Part shown: positions 1 through 9,520 of the stretch, one piece after another
Position numbering within the stretch: position 1 is the stretch's first letter
Layout: every line of letters begins with the position of its first letter
Source: Blastocatellia bacterium AA13
GTDB taxonomy: Bacteria; Acidobacteriota; Blastocatellia; UBA7656
Length of the DNA stretch: 64,000 nucleotides
Assembly (NCBI GenBank): GCA_003222245.1
Contig: QHVH01000009.1
Location: 248,001 to 312,000 of the forward strand
Direction: 5' to 3'
Notes under the pieces: model-generated
Told to the model about the DNA's origin: nothing
Seen by the model: the letters and a program-made list of their open reading frames with translations, nothing else
The model's database searches: none
Position numbers and translations under genes: made by a program

Positions 1-23
1 GTTGTGAGGCGGCGCTAAAGAAG

Positions 24-38
24 GCCGCAACGTGCGGC
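24..38 (-). terminator. Hairpin downstream of cofE
   Basis: A perfect 6-bp stem (GCCGCA/TGCGGC) with a 3-nt loop lies just past the cofE stop codon. On the minus strand it is followed by a short T-rich stretch (CTTCTTT). It probably ends the smc-to-cofE transcript, but the U-tract is weak. Confidence 0.5.
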
Positions 39-46
39 GGTGTCCT

Positions 47-799
47 TCATCTGAATAAATCCAATTCCGGAGGGCGGGTCAACTTCAGTTGATTGGATCC
101 TTCTTCGGCAAAATCGACTCCACGCACAATAGCGGCTGGAATGCCTTGATCCTTGCCCATAACCAGTTCCGCTGACGAGGCAACCTCGTCCGCTACAGCC
201 ATCGTAGTCACTCGCAACTGAGCTCCCATCCAGTCCCGGCTCCCGCGATAATCAGCCACGGGAGCCATTCCCGAGACGCCGATAGCTACATTGACCAGAC
301 CTTCGCGCCATGGGCGTCCGAATGTGTCCGAGATAATAACCGCCAGACTTACTGAGAACTCCTTCTCCAGCGCTAACCGAATTGTGTAAGCCGATCCATC
401 CGGATCCTCAGGTAGGAGGCTCACAACGCCCTCAGCTACGTTCGAGTGATCGACCCCAGCGTTCGCGCAGACAAATCCATGCCGCGTCTCCAGAATCAGG
501 ACGCCTCGTTCCATTCTTACGACGCGCTTCGATTCGGAGAGAGCAACTTCAACCATCCTTGGATCCTTACCGAATGCCTCGGCCCATCTTCGAGCGGTTA
601 GAGAAGGCCGAACATCGTCGAGCCGAACAAGGCGGCCTTCCGCCTTTGATACAATCTTTTGAGCTACTACAAGAACGTCTTTAGGGTTGAGCGACCGACC
701 ACCTCCGCGAATCGCTGAAATCAGCGTCAACGATAGATCGTCACCCGGTTTAACCTCCGGAACCCCTTCAACCGGAAGTATTGAAATTCCATCGCCCAT
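47..799 (-). CDS. cofE: Coenzyme F420-0:L-glutamate ligase
   Basis: This 250-aa protein matches the CofE/FbiB-N family, which adds L-glutamate residues to F420-0 in a GTP-dependent reaction in the cytosol. The N-terminal pattern (ILPVEGVPEV, then a long stretch ending VVAQKIVSKAEG) and the internal segments VISDTFGRPWREG and NVAIGVSGM are typical of the family. The length fits the stand-alone archaeal-type CofE, not the longer actinobacterial FbiB fused to a nitroreductase-like domain. Its start codon directly abuts the stop of cofC, so the two are probably translationally coupled. It is the last gene of the F420 group. No Fo synthase (cofG/cofH) is in the window, so Fo must be supplied from elsewhere. 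Confidence 0.93.
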   Translation of the reverse strand: MGDGISILPVEGVPEVKPGDDLSLTLISAIRGGGRSLNPKDVLVVAQKIVSKAEGRLVRLDDVRPSLTARRWAEAFGKDPRMVEVALSESKRVVRMERGVLILETRHGFVCANAGVDHSNVAEGVVSLLPEDPDGSAYTIRLALEKEFSVSLAVIISDTFGRPWREGLVNVAIGVSGMAPVADYRGSRDWMGAQLRVTTMAVADEVASSAELVMGKDQGIPAAIVRGVDFAEEGSNQLKLTRPPELDLFR

Positions 800-1474
800 C
801 TATACTCCGGCTTTCTCTTCAACACTCTTCAAACGCGCCGCCGCTCCCATCGAGTGGAGCGAGTCGAGCGTGTGAGTATCGACTCGATAGCTGATAAACT
901 CCACGAGATCGCATGGCTCGTCTATATCCAGCGCGATTCGCGGATTGTATTCCAAAACGCAGCGCGCTCCCGCACGCTCTGCTTCACTAATATGAAGCGA
1001 AAGCGAATTCGGCCCAAATCTTGAAGGAAATACAACCGGGGGCGTTCTTAAAATCGCATTTGTGCCCGTGCCTTCGCGGGACGGAACCATCAAAGCCGCT
1101 GGCGGAGCAAGTTTGACGGCAAGTAGATCTTCAATATCTTCCGAGCGAACCAGCGGAAGATCGGCCGGCAGCCTCATCACCGTCTTGAAGCCGCGCCCAG
1201 CCAGCGACAGGGACGCCGCGTCAACGGACTGACTCTCGGACTGTTGGGCTTTCTCCTCTATCACATCAAAGTCAAGAGAGCGGGCATGGCTAAGCGCAGG
1301 CTCATAGCTCGAAACGACGAAGATACCTTCGCACGATTTGACCTGAGCCGCTGCGTTGCTCACGTCCAGAAGCATTGCCCATGCCAGCAGTCTCCTTTCT
1401 TCTTCGGATAAGATGGTCGCGAGGCGGGTCTTCCCGCGAGACGGATCTTTGACTGGGATTAAAAGCGCCTTCAT
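800..1474 (-). CDS. cofC: 2-phospho-L-lactate/PEP guanylyltransferase
   Basis: This 224-aa protein belongs to the CofC/FbiD family. These enzymes activate 2-phospholactate or phosphoenolpyruvate with GTP to give the donor that CofD uses. The N-terminus (ALLIPVKDPSRGKTRLA) is the nucleotidyltransferase P-loop-like segment. LPADLPLV is the metal-binding stretch, and PSREGTGTNAIL is the family's Ser/Gly-rich signature. The gene begins 3 bp after cofD and ends exactly where cofE begins, so cofD-cofC-cofE form one tight unit. Whether the substrate is phospholactate, PEP or 3-phosphoglycerate cannot be read from the sequence. Confidence 0.93.
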   Translation of the reverse strand: MKALLIPVKDPSRGKTRLATILSEEERRLLAWAMLLDVSNAAAQVKSCEGIFVVSSYEPALSHARSLDFDVIEEKAQQSESQSVDAASLSLAGRGFKTVMRLPADLPLVRSEDIEDLLAVKLAPPAALMVPSREGTGTNAILRTPPVVFPSRFGPNSLSLHISEAERAGARCVLEYNPRIALDIDEPCDLVEFISYRVDTHTLDSLHSMGAAARLKSVEEKAGV

Positions 1475-1477
1475 ACG

Positions 1478-2434
1478 TCAGGCACGCTGCAGGCGGGCTC
1501 CATTCCACTCCGTGACGAGATTCATCACAAAATCGGCGAGACGACGCTTGTCATCAAGGGTGTTCATCACCGTATCGGTCGTGACTACCCGTACTCCGAG
1601 CGCTTCAACACGCGCTTTGTCCGCTTCATCTCGGTTGTCGAGCACGAATAGGTTCAGAAAGTCGCGATAGATTCGCGCCACTCCCCAGGCTGACACTTCG
1701 TGGCCCAAATCGCGAAGCATACCGGCCGCCGGACCTTTGAGCGCTTTACCGCCCACGATCGGGCTTATCGCGATCTTGGCTCCTGAAGTCTGTTTCAGCG
1801 CGTCCGTCACACCGGGAACAGCCATAATGGGCCCGATGCTGATGAACGGATTGCTGGGACAGATTACGATCAAATCGGCGTTAAGGATCGCGGCTTCAAC
1901 TCCAGCGGCAGGTCGCGCCGACTCGATGTTTGCGAAGCGAATAGCTGCAACCCGCGGCTCACATTTCCTTCGCACGAAGTATTCCTGAAAATGCATCTCT
2001 CCTTCATCCGTCGTAATCCACGTCGGAGTATAGTAGTCGGTCATAGGGAGAACGCGAGACCTGACGCCGAGCGACTCGCGAATTCGATCCGTTGCCTCGC
2101 TTAAGGAACAGCCGGTTCGCAGCAATTCCGTCCTGTAGATATGAGTGGCAAGATCGCGGTCACCGAGATTGAACCAGGGGCTTTCACCATAGCGAGATAA
2201 CCAACTCAGGCATTCAAACGAGTCATTCTTCAGACCCCAGCCCTTCACTTCATCCGAATAGCCGGCCAGCGTGTAAATAACGGTGTCAATATCCGGACAA
2301 ATTCGAAGGCCGTAAAGTTCTATGTCGTCCCCGGTGTTCGAAATAATTGTTATGTTCTCGGGAGGAATCACGAGGGCGAGGCCTTGCAGGAATTTTGCGG
2401 CGCCCACCCCGCCTGCTAGCGCGGTTACCTTCAT
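1478..2434 (-). CDS. cofD: 2-phospho-L-lactate transferase
   Basis: CofD/FbiA transfers the phospholactyl (or phosphoenolpyruvyl) group to Fo, making F420-0 or its dehydro form. The start was set at the ATG that gives MKVTALAGGVGAAKFLQGLA, the standard family N-terminus. An upstream in-frame GTG at 2440 would add two residues and overlap the preceding stop. Other family marks are NTGDD near residue 36, WFNLGDRDLATH near 90, and PSNPFISIGPIM near 200. It lies 2 bp after the remnant of the F420:NADP oxidoreductase gene and 3 bp before cofC. Confidence 0.95.
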   Translation of the reverse strand: MKVTALAGGVGAAKFLQGLALVIPPENITIISNTGDDIELYGLRICPDIDTVIYTLAGYSDEVKGWGLKNDSFECLSWLSRYGESPWFNLGDRDLATHIYRTELLRTGCSLSEATDRIRESLGVRSRVLPMTDYYTPTWITTDEGEMHFQEYFVRRKCEPRVAAIRFANIESARPAAGVEAAILNADLIVICPSNPFISIGPIMAVPGVTDALKQTSGAKIAISPIVGGKALKGPAAGMLRDLGHEVSAWGVARIYRDFLNLFVLDNRDEADKARVEALGVRVVTTDTVMNTLDDKRRLADFVMNLVTEWNGARLQRA

Positions 2435-2436
2435 GG

Positions 2437-2932
2437 TCACAGCCCCGCTACGCGAAAGCGCGCGGTCTTGATCTTGTTGCGGCGATTGATGCCAATCGCA
2501 AGTACCGTCATGCGTTCAATCGTCCGGGCGCTCTCGAGCGCGCCGGCGTCGATGGGCCTGAGTCCCGACATAGTGGACATTGCTTCAATGACTCGCTTCT
2601 TCGCATCTCCCGAGTCGCCGGCGACGAAGTCGTCGCAATCCAGAGGCTCATTCGGATCTTCTAAAAGATGCGCGGGAATCGTCTGGAACGGTCAACAGCA
2701 CGATCTCTGATTCCGAAATCGCGGTGTGGTTTCCGCCCGGAACTATTCGGTCTTCGCCCAGGATGCGATTCAACTCCGCGGCGGTTACCTGCGCACGATC
2801 GACGAGCCGAGATCCGACGGTTACGCGCGCGCCGGCCATAGCCCAGCGCAGGGCCAGTCCTCGACCCTCGGGCCCGGTTCCTCCAATCAATCCGACTCTG
2901 ACGGGATTCTCGCGGCTCACCTCAGTATCCAT
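2437..2932 (-). pseudogene. npdG: Broken F420-dependent NADP oxidoreductase
   Basis: The first 80 or so residues are a good NpdG/Fno N-terminus: a Rossmann motif in VGLIGGTGPEGRGLALRWA, then VTVGSR, then EIVLLTVP. The reading frame then shifts and stops after 94 codons. In a second frame, the segment reading AHLLEDPNEPLDCDDFV through a C-terminus with TIERMTVLAIGINRRNKIK matches the end of the same family. Roughly 65 central residues that normally separate these parts are missing, so there is an internal deletion as well as a frameshift. Hydride transfer between F420H2 and NADP is therefore unlikely from this copy. The start overlaps the upstream gene by 16 bp and the end lies 2 bp before cofD, so the operon layout is intact around the lesion. 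A local assembly error is the alternative. Confidence 0.85.
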
Positions 2933-4203
2933 TCAATTGCATGATCAAGACCGAACGGTTCGAATTCGTCTTTTCTGCTTTCCAGCAGATTATGTAAATC
3001 GTCCGACACGCGAGCGCGAAGACGGGAAGGCTGACTGCTGGTGTCGGTAATGCTATTCATCGCAAGCCGCAAAGCTTCCGTCATACCGTCGATGAACTCC
3101 GTTGGAGTGGCCCTACCGACAAAAGCGATCTCGCCCGTCATGTATTCGAACTCAGCGCCAAAGGGATCAAGAAAAGGATAGCGATCCGCAATTTTCAACT
3201 GCCCGGCCCGCAGATACATCGCAAAGGTGTCCCTCGGCTCGACGGCTCGCACGCTTTTTTCAATTGCGCCGGCTATCTCGCCAAGCAACTGCTTGATCGT
3301 AGCCATCGACAGAGCATCGCCGGTATCCCGTTTCCGGTCGGCTCGCGCGCCGTTATCCGGTGAGATCGCAATGCTCTCGGCCTTAATCGCCAATGAAACC
3401 AGGTCAGGCAATTCTATGGGAGTTTCCGGAAGGCTGGTCGATTCCGAAACACTGGAGATGGGTACATTGCGATGGCTTTCATCGCCATTTTGAGGCTGTG
3501 AATGCGCAGGTTCCTTGGTGAAATCGGCTTCATCATGAAGATCGGCGGTAGACGGCTCCGCTGGCGCGAAGTCCAGTGTCTGCTCACCGGTGGTAATCCC
3601 GGCTTCCTCCGCGCTGTTTTGTGAAGCATCGATGAGCGGCCGCCGAAAGTAAACATCAAAAATACCGCCGGCTGAATTGCATTCAGCTATTAGATCTTTG
3701 ACGATGGCTTGTGAGTCGCCTTCGGCTCGGGAGCTGAACGCCCAGAGGCTCCCGTCCTTTATGTGTACGAGGCCGGTCTGAGCGCCCTCGGCATAGATTT
3801 CAATGAACCATTCGCGATCGCGCTCGCGTCCGAGCTTTGAAATCATTCGTTCTATGTCGGCGAACTCGGTGCTCAGTCGGGTATACAGCGGCTCAGCGTT
3901 GGCGCATCCCGAGAGGGCTTCAGCGGTTTCTATCGAGCATCCGTAAACCGAGATTCGGCCTCGCTCGGCGCGAGCGCGGGCGGCAAGATCTGAAACGGTG
4001 GTAGCTTCTTGCTTGCTCCCGCTCCCATCGAAGGACCCCGCTACTTTGCCCTGATTGATGATCACGTGGCCATCGGCGCCGCGAAGCACCACCTCGACAA
4101 TGCCCGAGAACCCGCCTTCGCAAAGGTCGCTGATCAATGCGTCCAGCAATACATAGCTGGTTGCTAAATTCTCGTATACGGGTTTTCCTGGCGGTACCAG
4201 CAT
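2917..4203 (-). CDS. Hypothetical protein, DUF4388-like N-terminus
   Basis: This 428-aa soluble protein is one I do not recognise with confidence. The N-terminal third contains a pattern like DUF4388-type roadblock-associated domains: GGFSGIVEVVLRGADGHVII followed by NQGKVAGSF, and later TGLVHIKDGSLWAFSS. Such modules occur in two-component and gliding-related proteins. A disordered acidic stretch (about residues 205-290, rich in E, S, P and T) links it to a C-terminal alpha/beta region. There is no signal peptide or membrane segment. It sits in the smc-cof run and overlaps the npdG remnant by 16 bp, so it is co-transcribed with F420 genes. A functional link is not evident. Confidence 0.55.
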   Translation of the reverse strand: MLVPPGKPVYENLATSYVLLDALISDLCEGGFSGIVEVVLRGADGHVIINQGKVAGSFDGSGSKQEATTVSDLAARARAERGRISVYGCSIETAEALSGCANAEPLYTRLSTEFADIERMISKLGRERDREWFIEIYAEGAQTGLVHIKDGSLWAFSSRAEGDSQAIVKDLIAECNSAGGIFDVYFRRPLIDASQNSAEEAGITTGEQTLDFAPAEPSTADLHDEADFTKEPAHSQPQNGDESHRNVPISSVSESTSLPETPIELPDLVSLAIKAESIAISPDNGARADRKRDTGDALSMATIKQLLGEIAGAIEKSVRAVEPRDTFAMYLRAGQLKIADRYPFLDPFGAEFEYMTGEIAFVGRATPTEFIDGMTEALRLAMNSITDTSSQPSRLRARVSDDLHNLLESRKDEFEPFGLDHAIEWILR

Positions 4204-4246
4204 ATGCGCTTCCGAGAAGGTCGCCGGACAGCCGCAATATAGTTCT

Positions 4247-5017
4247 CTAGCGTGCGGCTTTAATCGGAGTTTTGTACTGCCCCTTCTCGATATTTTTCGT
4301 TATTCGCCTGGCCACGTTGCGCGCTATCAGCGGCACCGTGTCATCATTGACGATTTCGCCAAGCGGTGTCAACAATCGCGAAGGTTCGGTGACCCTTTCA
4401 AGCTTCAGATCGTTTTCCAGGATTTCCAGTCGTTGGGGCAGATCCAGCGGTTGATGCTGGCGGGCGAGTTCTATGTCGAATAGATCGATCTCCTGCGTCG
4501 AGATACCGCGAAATACCTCGCTCAATTCGTAAATCGCCGGATTTGTAGTCCAGTTGAAGCGGACGGTCCGCTCACGCCCGCCCTGTCGGGCGCCGATCGA
4601 AATCCATCCAAGATGAGAGAAGTCCTTCTTGCCCTGGTACTCAGCATCAGACTCCAGGAACTTCACATTATCCATGAGCCATCCGATTCGCGCGAGCGTG
4701 GAGGCCTGCAGCTTGACTGCTACCGCGATAACGTCATCGGACTCCCCACGCCTGAACTTGAGCTCGCCCGCGCCGTAAGAATCGAGGTCAATCGTTATTA
4801 GCGGGATATAGAATCGCGGATTTTCGAATTTGAAGCTATAGCCCGGAGCCTCGCGGGGCGCGGGAGTGGGCTCTTTGGCCGATTGTTCGGACAGCTTAAG
4901 AAGGCGAAATTTTCGTGGATGTTGTTGTTCCCGCGCAAGAATGGGACTTAGTTGAATTAGAAGGGCCAGCGACACGCTGAACGCACGGAACGACTCTCTA
5001 TATTCTTTTTTCGCCAA
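4247..5017 (-). CDS. Hypothetical exported protein
   Basis: This 256-aa protein is of no recognised family. It starts at TTG (no closer ATG) and has a positively charged N-terminus. A hydrophobic stretch, AFSVSLALLIQLSPILA (about residues 12-28), looks like a signal peptide ending near AREQQ. A Lys/Pro-rich linker follows, then a beta-rich region (about residues 58-175) with FYIPLITIDLDSYGAGELKF and FNWTTNPAIYELSEVF. The C-terminus is charged and basic. It begins 22 bp after the smc stop and is probably carried on the smc transcript. The function is unknown. Confidence 0.55.
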   Translation of the reverse strand: MAKKEYRESFRAFSVSLALLIQLSPILAREQQHPRKFRLLKLSEQSAKEPTPAPREAPGYSFKFENPRFYIPLITIDLDSYGAGELKFRRGESDDVIAVAVKLQASTLARIGWLMDNVKFLESDAEYQGKKDFSHLGWISIGARQGGRERTVRFNWTTNPAIYELSEVFRGISTQEIDLFDIELARQHQPLDLPQRLEILENDLKLERVTEPSRLLTPLGEIVNDDTVPLIARNVARRITKNIEKGQYKTPIKAAR

Positions 5018-5039
5018 CTTGAATACCGCGGCGGGCCTG

Positions 5040-8000
5040 CTATTCGAATCTGACTGAGACGAGTTTGGAAACTCCGGGTTGCTCCATGGTCACACCATAA
5101 AGCGCCCTGGCGGCTTCCATCGTTCGCTTGTTGTGTGTGATCACGAGAAACTGAGTTTCACTGCTCATTTCGCGCACCTTTTCGGAGAAGCGGCCCACGT
5201 TCATTTCATCCAGGGGCGCATCAACCTCATCGAGCACGCAAAACGGGGACGGCCTGTATTGAAAAATCGCGATAACCAACGCGATGGCGGTCATCGCCTT
5301 CTCGCCCCCGCTCAACAACAGCACGTTCTGCAGGCGTTTGCCCGGCGGCTGCGCTATGAGGTCGATCCCGGATTCTAGCACTTCCTCCTCGTCTATGAGA
5401 ATCATCTCGCCGCGCCCTCCGCCGAACAGCTCGATAAAAGTGCGCTGGAAATTCTCATTTATGCTGATGAACGCGTGGCGGAATCGCTCCTGCGATCGGC
5501 GGCGAATCTCGGAAAGGGCTTCTTCGGTTTGAAGAATCGAATCGAGAATATCGCGGCGCTGAGTGGAAAGAAATTTGTAGCGCTGATCCGCCTCTTCGAG
5601 CTCCTCGAGAGCCATCATATTGACCGGCCCGAGGTCGTCGAGTTTCGCGCGAAGCTCGTCCAGTCGCGAGTGGACGGCCTCCAGGTCTATCGTCGATGAT
5701 CGAGGCGCTGGCGCAGGGGGACACGGCGTTTCCCTGATTGATTCATTTGGGTCATCAGTCTGGTCTACGTGAACCGTGTCCCCCTCCGCCTGGGCCTGCA
5801 CTTGATTTTCGGCTCCCGGCTGCTCGATCTCTATCGCGGAGCGCTCCAGCTCGACGCTCGTCACGACGTCTTCAAGCGGCATCGCGAGCTCGGATTGGCA
5901 GGTTCGCGCGAGATGCTGCGCTTCGGATTGAACTCGCGCTCGGTCGACCTCGATCTGGCCGCGCCGCTCCTGAGCCGAAGACGCGGCTTGCCGTAATTCC
6001 GCCAGCAGGAGTTCTAGTTCGTCCGTTCGGCCGCGCGCCGCGGCCAGTTCCTCGGCAGCCGACGTAATTTCGACGGCAAGTCCCGAACGCGCAATCTCAA
6101 GCTCTTCAAGCGTCCCTTTGCACGCAGCCAGCGATGCGGTGAGCTGCTCTATTCGGCCCTGATCTTCATAGTGCTCGACGCGGTTGCGATTCAATCGGGA
6201 TCTTAGATCTTCGGCTTCGCTCTCGATTCGCTTAAGCTCACTTTGCTGCGCCTGAAGCCGCTCGCCTCTGGCGGCAACGGTTACACGGAACGTTGAAAGC
6301 TCCTCGGCGAAGCGCTCAAATCCGGCGCGCATTTCAGAATAGGCTTCCTGAGCCTCATTCAAGGCCGCCTGCATCTGATCGCGGCTTGAAACGGCGTCAG
6401 CGTGCCTACGATCCAGATCTACTCGTCGCGCCGCGTTTTCTGAAATCTCCGTCGCGATCTGTATCTGCTCGTTTTCAAGAGAGCAGACCTGCTGGTGAGA
6501 GCGAGCCAACTCGCGACCGAGACCCGTGGCGGTCGATTCAAGAGAGGCGGCTTCTCTCTCCGCCGATCGAAGCTCGGCGTCAATTGCCGCGACCGCGGCC
6601 CCGAGCGATTCGGACTGCTCCCCTAATATTTGAGTCTGCTCGTTGAGCCGTTCTTCTTCGGCTCTTTTCGGGACGGCCTCTTCGCGCAGCCTGCGTATCT
6701 CACGCTTGAGAGCCAACAAAGAAGTGCCCTGCTCTCCGGCCCCCGAGACTATCAACCTCCCATTTACTACCTGCTCACCCTGATGCGTGACATATATCCG
6801 CCAGCCGGTCTCAATTGAGAGTTGCAGCGCCGCCTCCAGATCCGGGGCGACGCTGGCGGCGCACTTATCGGGAAACGCTTTTTCTACTGCCGCCCTGAAC
6901 TCGGGCCTGATTTTTATAAGGTCGATGGCTCGAAGAACCTCGAGCTCAAACCGAGGGGCTCTGTTGTCACGCTCGGGAGGCCATGGCTGTGAATTAAGCC
7001 CTGCCGCGAAGGGCTCGCTCAAAAAGCTGTCCGAGGGCTCTTCACCGGAATCATTGTTTAAGAATAGATCGTCAATATTCTGATCCGTCTCACGGTCATC
7101 GGAATCTTCGCCGCCATGAAGCCCAACCACCAAAAACGCGCCTCGACCCAGCCCCTCGGCCTTCAGGTACTCAACGCCCGCAAGCGCGTCGTCGATCGTC
7201 GGAACGATCACGCTCTGAAGCTCGCGCGAAAAGAGGCTCTCAATCAATCGTTCGTATTGCGGCTCAACTTCAACATAATCGGCGAGAGTGCCCATAGCGT
7301 TGAATCGAGCAGCCTGCTCGGGCGATAGTATCTGTTGAACTGCATCCGTATAATAGGCGCGGTGACGATCAAGATCCTCCAGCGAAGCCAGCCTGTGTTC
7401 GATCTCGCGCCGCTCCGATTGCACTTGCGCGAGGTTGGCATTCACGCCCTTTGCCGTGCTTCGGACTTCATCAAGAGAGAAGGCCTTTTCGTTCAATCGG
7501 ACCCGCAGCGACGATACGTTTAAGACGACTCGCTGCAGTTCGTCTTCAAGATCGGTCAGCGCGGTAATGCCGTCGGCTCTGCGCGAGATGGCCGCTCTCA
7601 TGTCGCCAAGCAAGGTTTCTCTTCTACGGTCAAGCCTGGCCATCTCCTCTTCGGCGCTGATGGCGAGATTACGAAGCCGCTCGGTGTTTCCAATCTCAAC
7701 CAAAAGCTGCTGCCTGATCTGTTCGATGGCGGTTTCCGTGTCCCTCAGCTCAGATAGTCTTCTTTGAAAATCCGCCTCATGTCCGATGAGTTCGGCGCGT
7801 TCGCCGATCAATTGAGCCTCAAGTGCGCGAAGGGCAGTGGTGCGGGTAAGCACCTCTTCATCGGCTAACGACAGGCGCTCGGCGAACGCCTCTTGTTCCC
7901 GCTCCAGTTCTTCGAGCCGCGCCGTAAGATCTGAGAGCTGCTTCTCTTCCAGGGCCGCACGGCTCCTGGCGCGTTCAGTCTCCACGTCGATGGCGGATGC

Positions 8001-9332
8001 ACGCTCTCTAAGTTGAGAGAGCGCGTCTTCACAGGCGCGGGCGGCTGAAGATGAAATCCTGTGTTCGGATTCGCGCTCGCGAACCTGAGAATCAATTTCT
8101 TTTTGGAATACGTCAGCCGCCTCGAATTCCGCTGCTATGCGCTCAGCCGCTCCAGTCAGCCGATAATATTCCTCCGTGAACGCGACTTTCTGAAGCGAGC
8201 GCATCTCATCGCGCAATCGTCGATATCGCCGCGCCTTCTGCGCCTGCCGCTTCAAGCTATTAACCTGGCGTTCGACTTCGCTGATGATGTCGTTCAGCCG
8301 AGTTAGATTGCCCTTCGCGGATTCGAGCTTCAGCTCGGCGGCTCTTTTGCGAGACTTGAATTTGGTGATGCCGGCCGCTTCTTCAATGAGTCCTCGACGG
8401 TCAAGCGGCTTTGATGAGAGTATCTGGCCGATGCGGCCCTGTTCGACGATCGCGTAATGAGCGCCGCCCAGCCCGGTGCCGGCAAACAGATCCTGTACGT
8501 CTCGTAATAGGCACTGGCGGCCATTCATGAGGTAGTCGCTGTCGCCCGTCCGATAAAGTCTGCGTCCAACGGTAACCCGTTCTCCCGCTGAAACCGCAAC
8601 CCGCTTGCGTGAAGCCGGCCTAGAAGGACGGCGCGGAGCCGTCGTAGCGGTCGATTCGGATTCAGGCTCGCTGCCCACGGAATCCACCGACGCTTCCTGG
8701 CTCGCTTCGACGGTGAGTTCGGCATTACCTCCGGTTTCCCGAACCTCGGCTGACCTATTTTCCACGGGAGTTTGATCGGCGACGCCCGTGTTCAAACTTG
8801 CTTCTTCGCTAACAGCGGCGTTGGAGGTGGAAAGCTCGCTTTCTGACCCGGCGGCATCCGGCGCGGCCGATTCAACAGCCTGATCAACTTCTATAGGATT
8901 CGCGGAGCCTTCTTCATCGATCTTCGCGGACGCTTCTTCTGATGCATTGTGTTCGTCGACGAGCGTGCGTGCGGCTTCTGAAGCTCGTTCCGCGTTTTGG
9001 ATCGCATCCAGATAGCGAGTTTCGTCGTCTACGGAAGCCTCATTGGTATCGTTAACCGTTATATCAGCTACGGCGATAAGGGTGAGCAGCACTTCGGCCA
9101 TGCCCATCGGATTGCGGTCGCGCGTGCCGTTGAAGATGACGTCTTCCATCTTGCCGCCGCGAAGATTCTTGGCGGACTGCTCGCCGAGCACCCATGATAT
9201 TGCTTCGGCGATATTGCTCTTGCCGCATCCATTTGGGCCGACTACTCCGGTGACGCCTTCACCGAACAGGAGGGTTGTTCTATCGGGAAAAGACTTGAAT
9301 CCGCTGATTTCGAGTTTCTCGAGCTTAAGCAT
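5040..9332 (-). CDS. smc: Chromosome segregation protein SMC
   Basis: This 1430-aa SMC condensin ATPase is longer than the usual 1150-1200 aa. The N-terminal head has GFKSFPDRT and Walker A GPNGCGKSN (about residues 32-40). Two long coiled coils flank a hinge (about residues 680-850). The C-terminal head has the ABC signature LLSGGEKAMTAIAL and Walker B FCVLDEVDAPLDE. The extra length comes from low-complexity acidic insertions. One of about 150 residues (90-245) splits the N-terminal head after VLLTL. A second lies in the hinge (rich in D, E, N), and a third near 1190-1235 precedes the C-terminal head. It is the first gene after the promoter at 9395-9423. No ScpA or ScpB is in the window. 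Confidence 0.95.
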   Translation of the reverse strand: MLKLEKLEISGFKSFPDRTTLLFGEGVTGVVGPNGCGKSNIAEAISWVLGEQSAKNLRGGKMEDVIFNGTRDRNPMGMAEVLLTLIAVADITVNDTNEASVDDETRYLDAIQNAERASEAARTLVDEHNASEEASAKIDEEGSANPIEVDQAVESAAPDAAGSESELSTSNAAVSEEASLNTGVADQTPVENRSAEVRETGGNAELTVEASQEASVDSVGSEPESESTATTAPRRPSRPASRKRVAVSAGERVTVGRRLYRTGDSDYLMNGRQCLLRDVQDLFAGTGLGGAHYAIVEQGRIGQILSSKPLDRRGLIEEAAGITKFKSRKRAAELKLESAKGNLTRLNDIISEVERQVNSLKRQAQKARRYRRLRDEMRSLQKVAFTEEYYRLTGAAERIAAEFEAADVFQKEIDSQVRERESEHRISSSAARACEDALSQLRERASAIDVETERARSRAALEEKQLSDLTARLEELEREQEAFAERLSLADEEVLTRTTALRALEAQLIGERAELIGHEADFQRRLSELRDTETAIEQIRQQLLVEIGNTERLRNLAISAEEEMARLDRRRETLLGDMRAAISRRADGITALTDLEDELQRVVLNVSSLRVRLNEKAFSLDEVRSTAKGVNANLAQVQSERREIEHRLASLEDLDRHRAYYTDAVQQILSPEQAARFNAMGTLADYVEVEPQYERLIESLFSRELQSVIVPTIDDALAGVEYLKAEGLGRGAFLVVGLHGGEDSDDRETDQNIDDLFLNNDSGEEPSDSFLSEPFAAGLNSQPWPPERDNRAPRFELEVLRAIDLIKIRPEFRAAVEKAFPDKCAASVAPDLEAALQLSIETGWRIYVTHQGEQVVNGRLIVSGAGEQGTSLLALKREIRRLREEAVPKRAEEERLNEQTQILGEQSESLGAAVAAIDAELRSAEREAASLESTATGLGRELARSHQQVCSLENEQIQIATEISENAARRVDLDRRHADAVSSRDQMQAALNEAQEAYSEMRAGFERFAEELSTFRVTVAARGERLQAQQSELKRIESEAEDLRSRLNRNRVEHYEDQGRIEQLTASLAACKGTLEELEIARSGLAVEITSAAEELAAARGRTDELELLLAELRQAASSAQERRGQIEVDRARVQSEAQHLARTCQSELAMPLEDVVTSVELERSAIEIEQPGAENQVQAQAEGDTVHVDQTDDPNESIRETPCPPAPAPRSSTIDLEAVHSRLDELRAKLDDLGPVNMMALEELEEADQRYKFLSTQRRDILDSILQTEEALSEIRRRSQERFRHAFISINENFQRTFIELFGGGRGEMILIDEEEVLESGIDLIAQPPGKRLQNVLLLSGGEKAMTAIALVIAIFQYRPSPFCVLDEVDAPLDEMNVGRFSEKVREMSSETQFLVITHNKRTMEAARALYGVTMEQPGVSKLVSVRFE

Positions 9333-9394
9333 CCAATGATTTCCTGCACATCATCGAGACCACAATAAGTGGAGTTCCGATATGAACTCGGCAC

Positions 9395-9423
9395 ACTATA
9401 GAGTAGGGGGTTGTTTATGTCAA
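9395..9423 (-). promoter_or_regulatory. Sigma-70-type promoter of smc operon
   Basis: On the minus strand a consensus TTGACA (9418-9423) and TATAGT (9395-9400) are separated by exactly 17 bp. This places a start site near 9388 and a leader of about 55 nt before the smc ATG, with AGGA just upstream of the start. It is the best-matching promoter I found in the window. Confidence 0.75.
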
Positions 9424-9520
9424 CGACTCAATTTCGGACGCTTCCGACTTACACTTAAGATGATGCCAGCGCGGAGTAGTATTACGCAAATCTCGCGATC
9501 AACATAGCGATTGATGGTGA

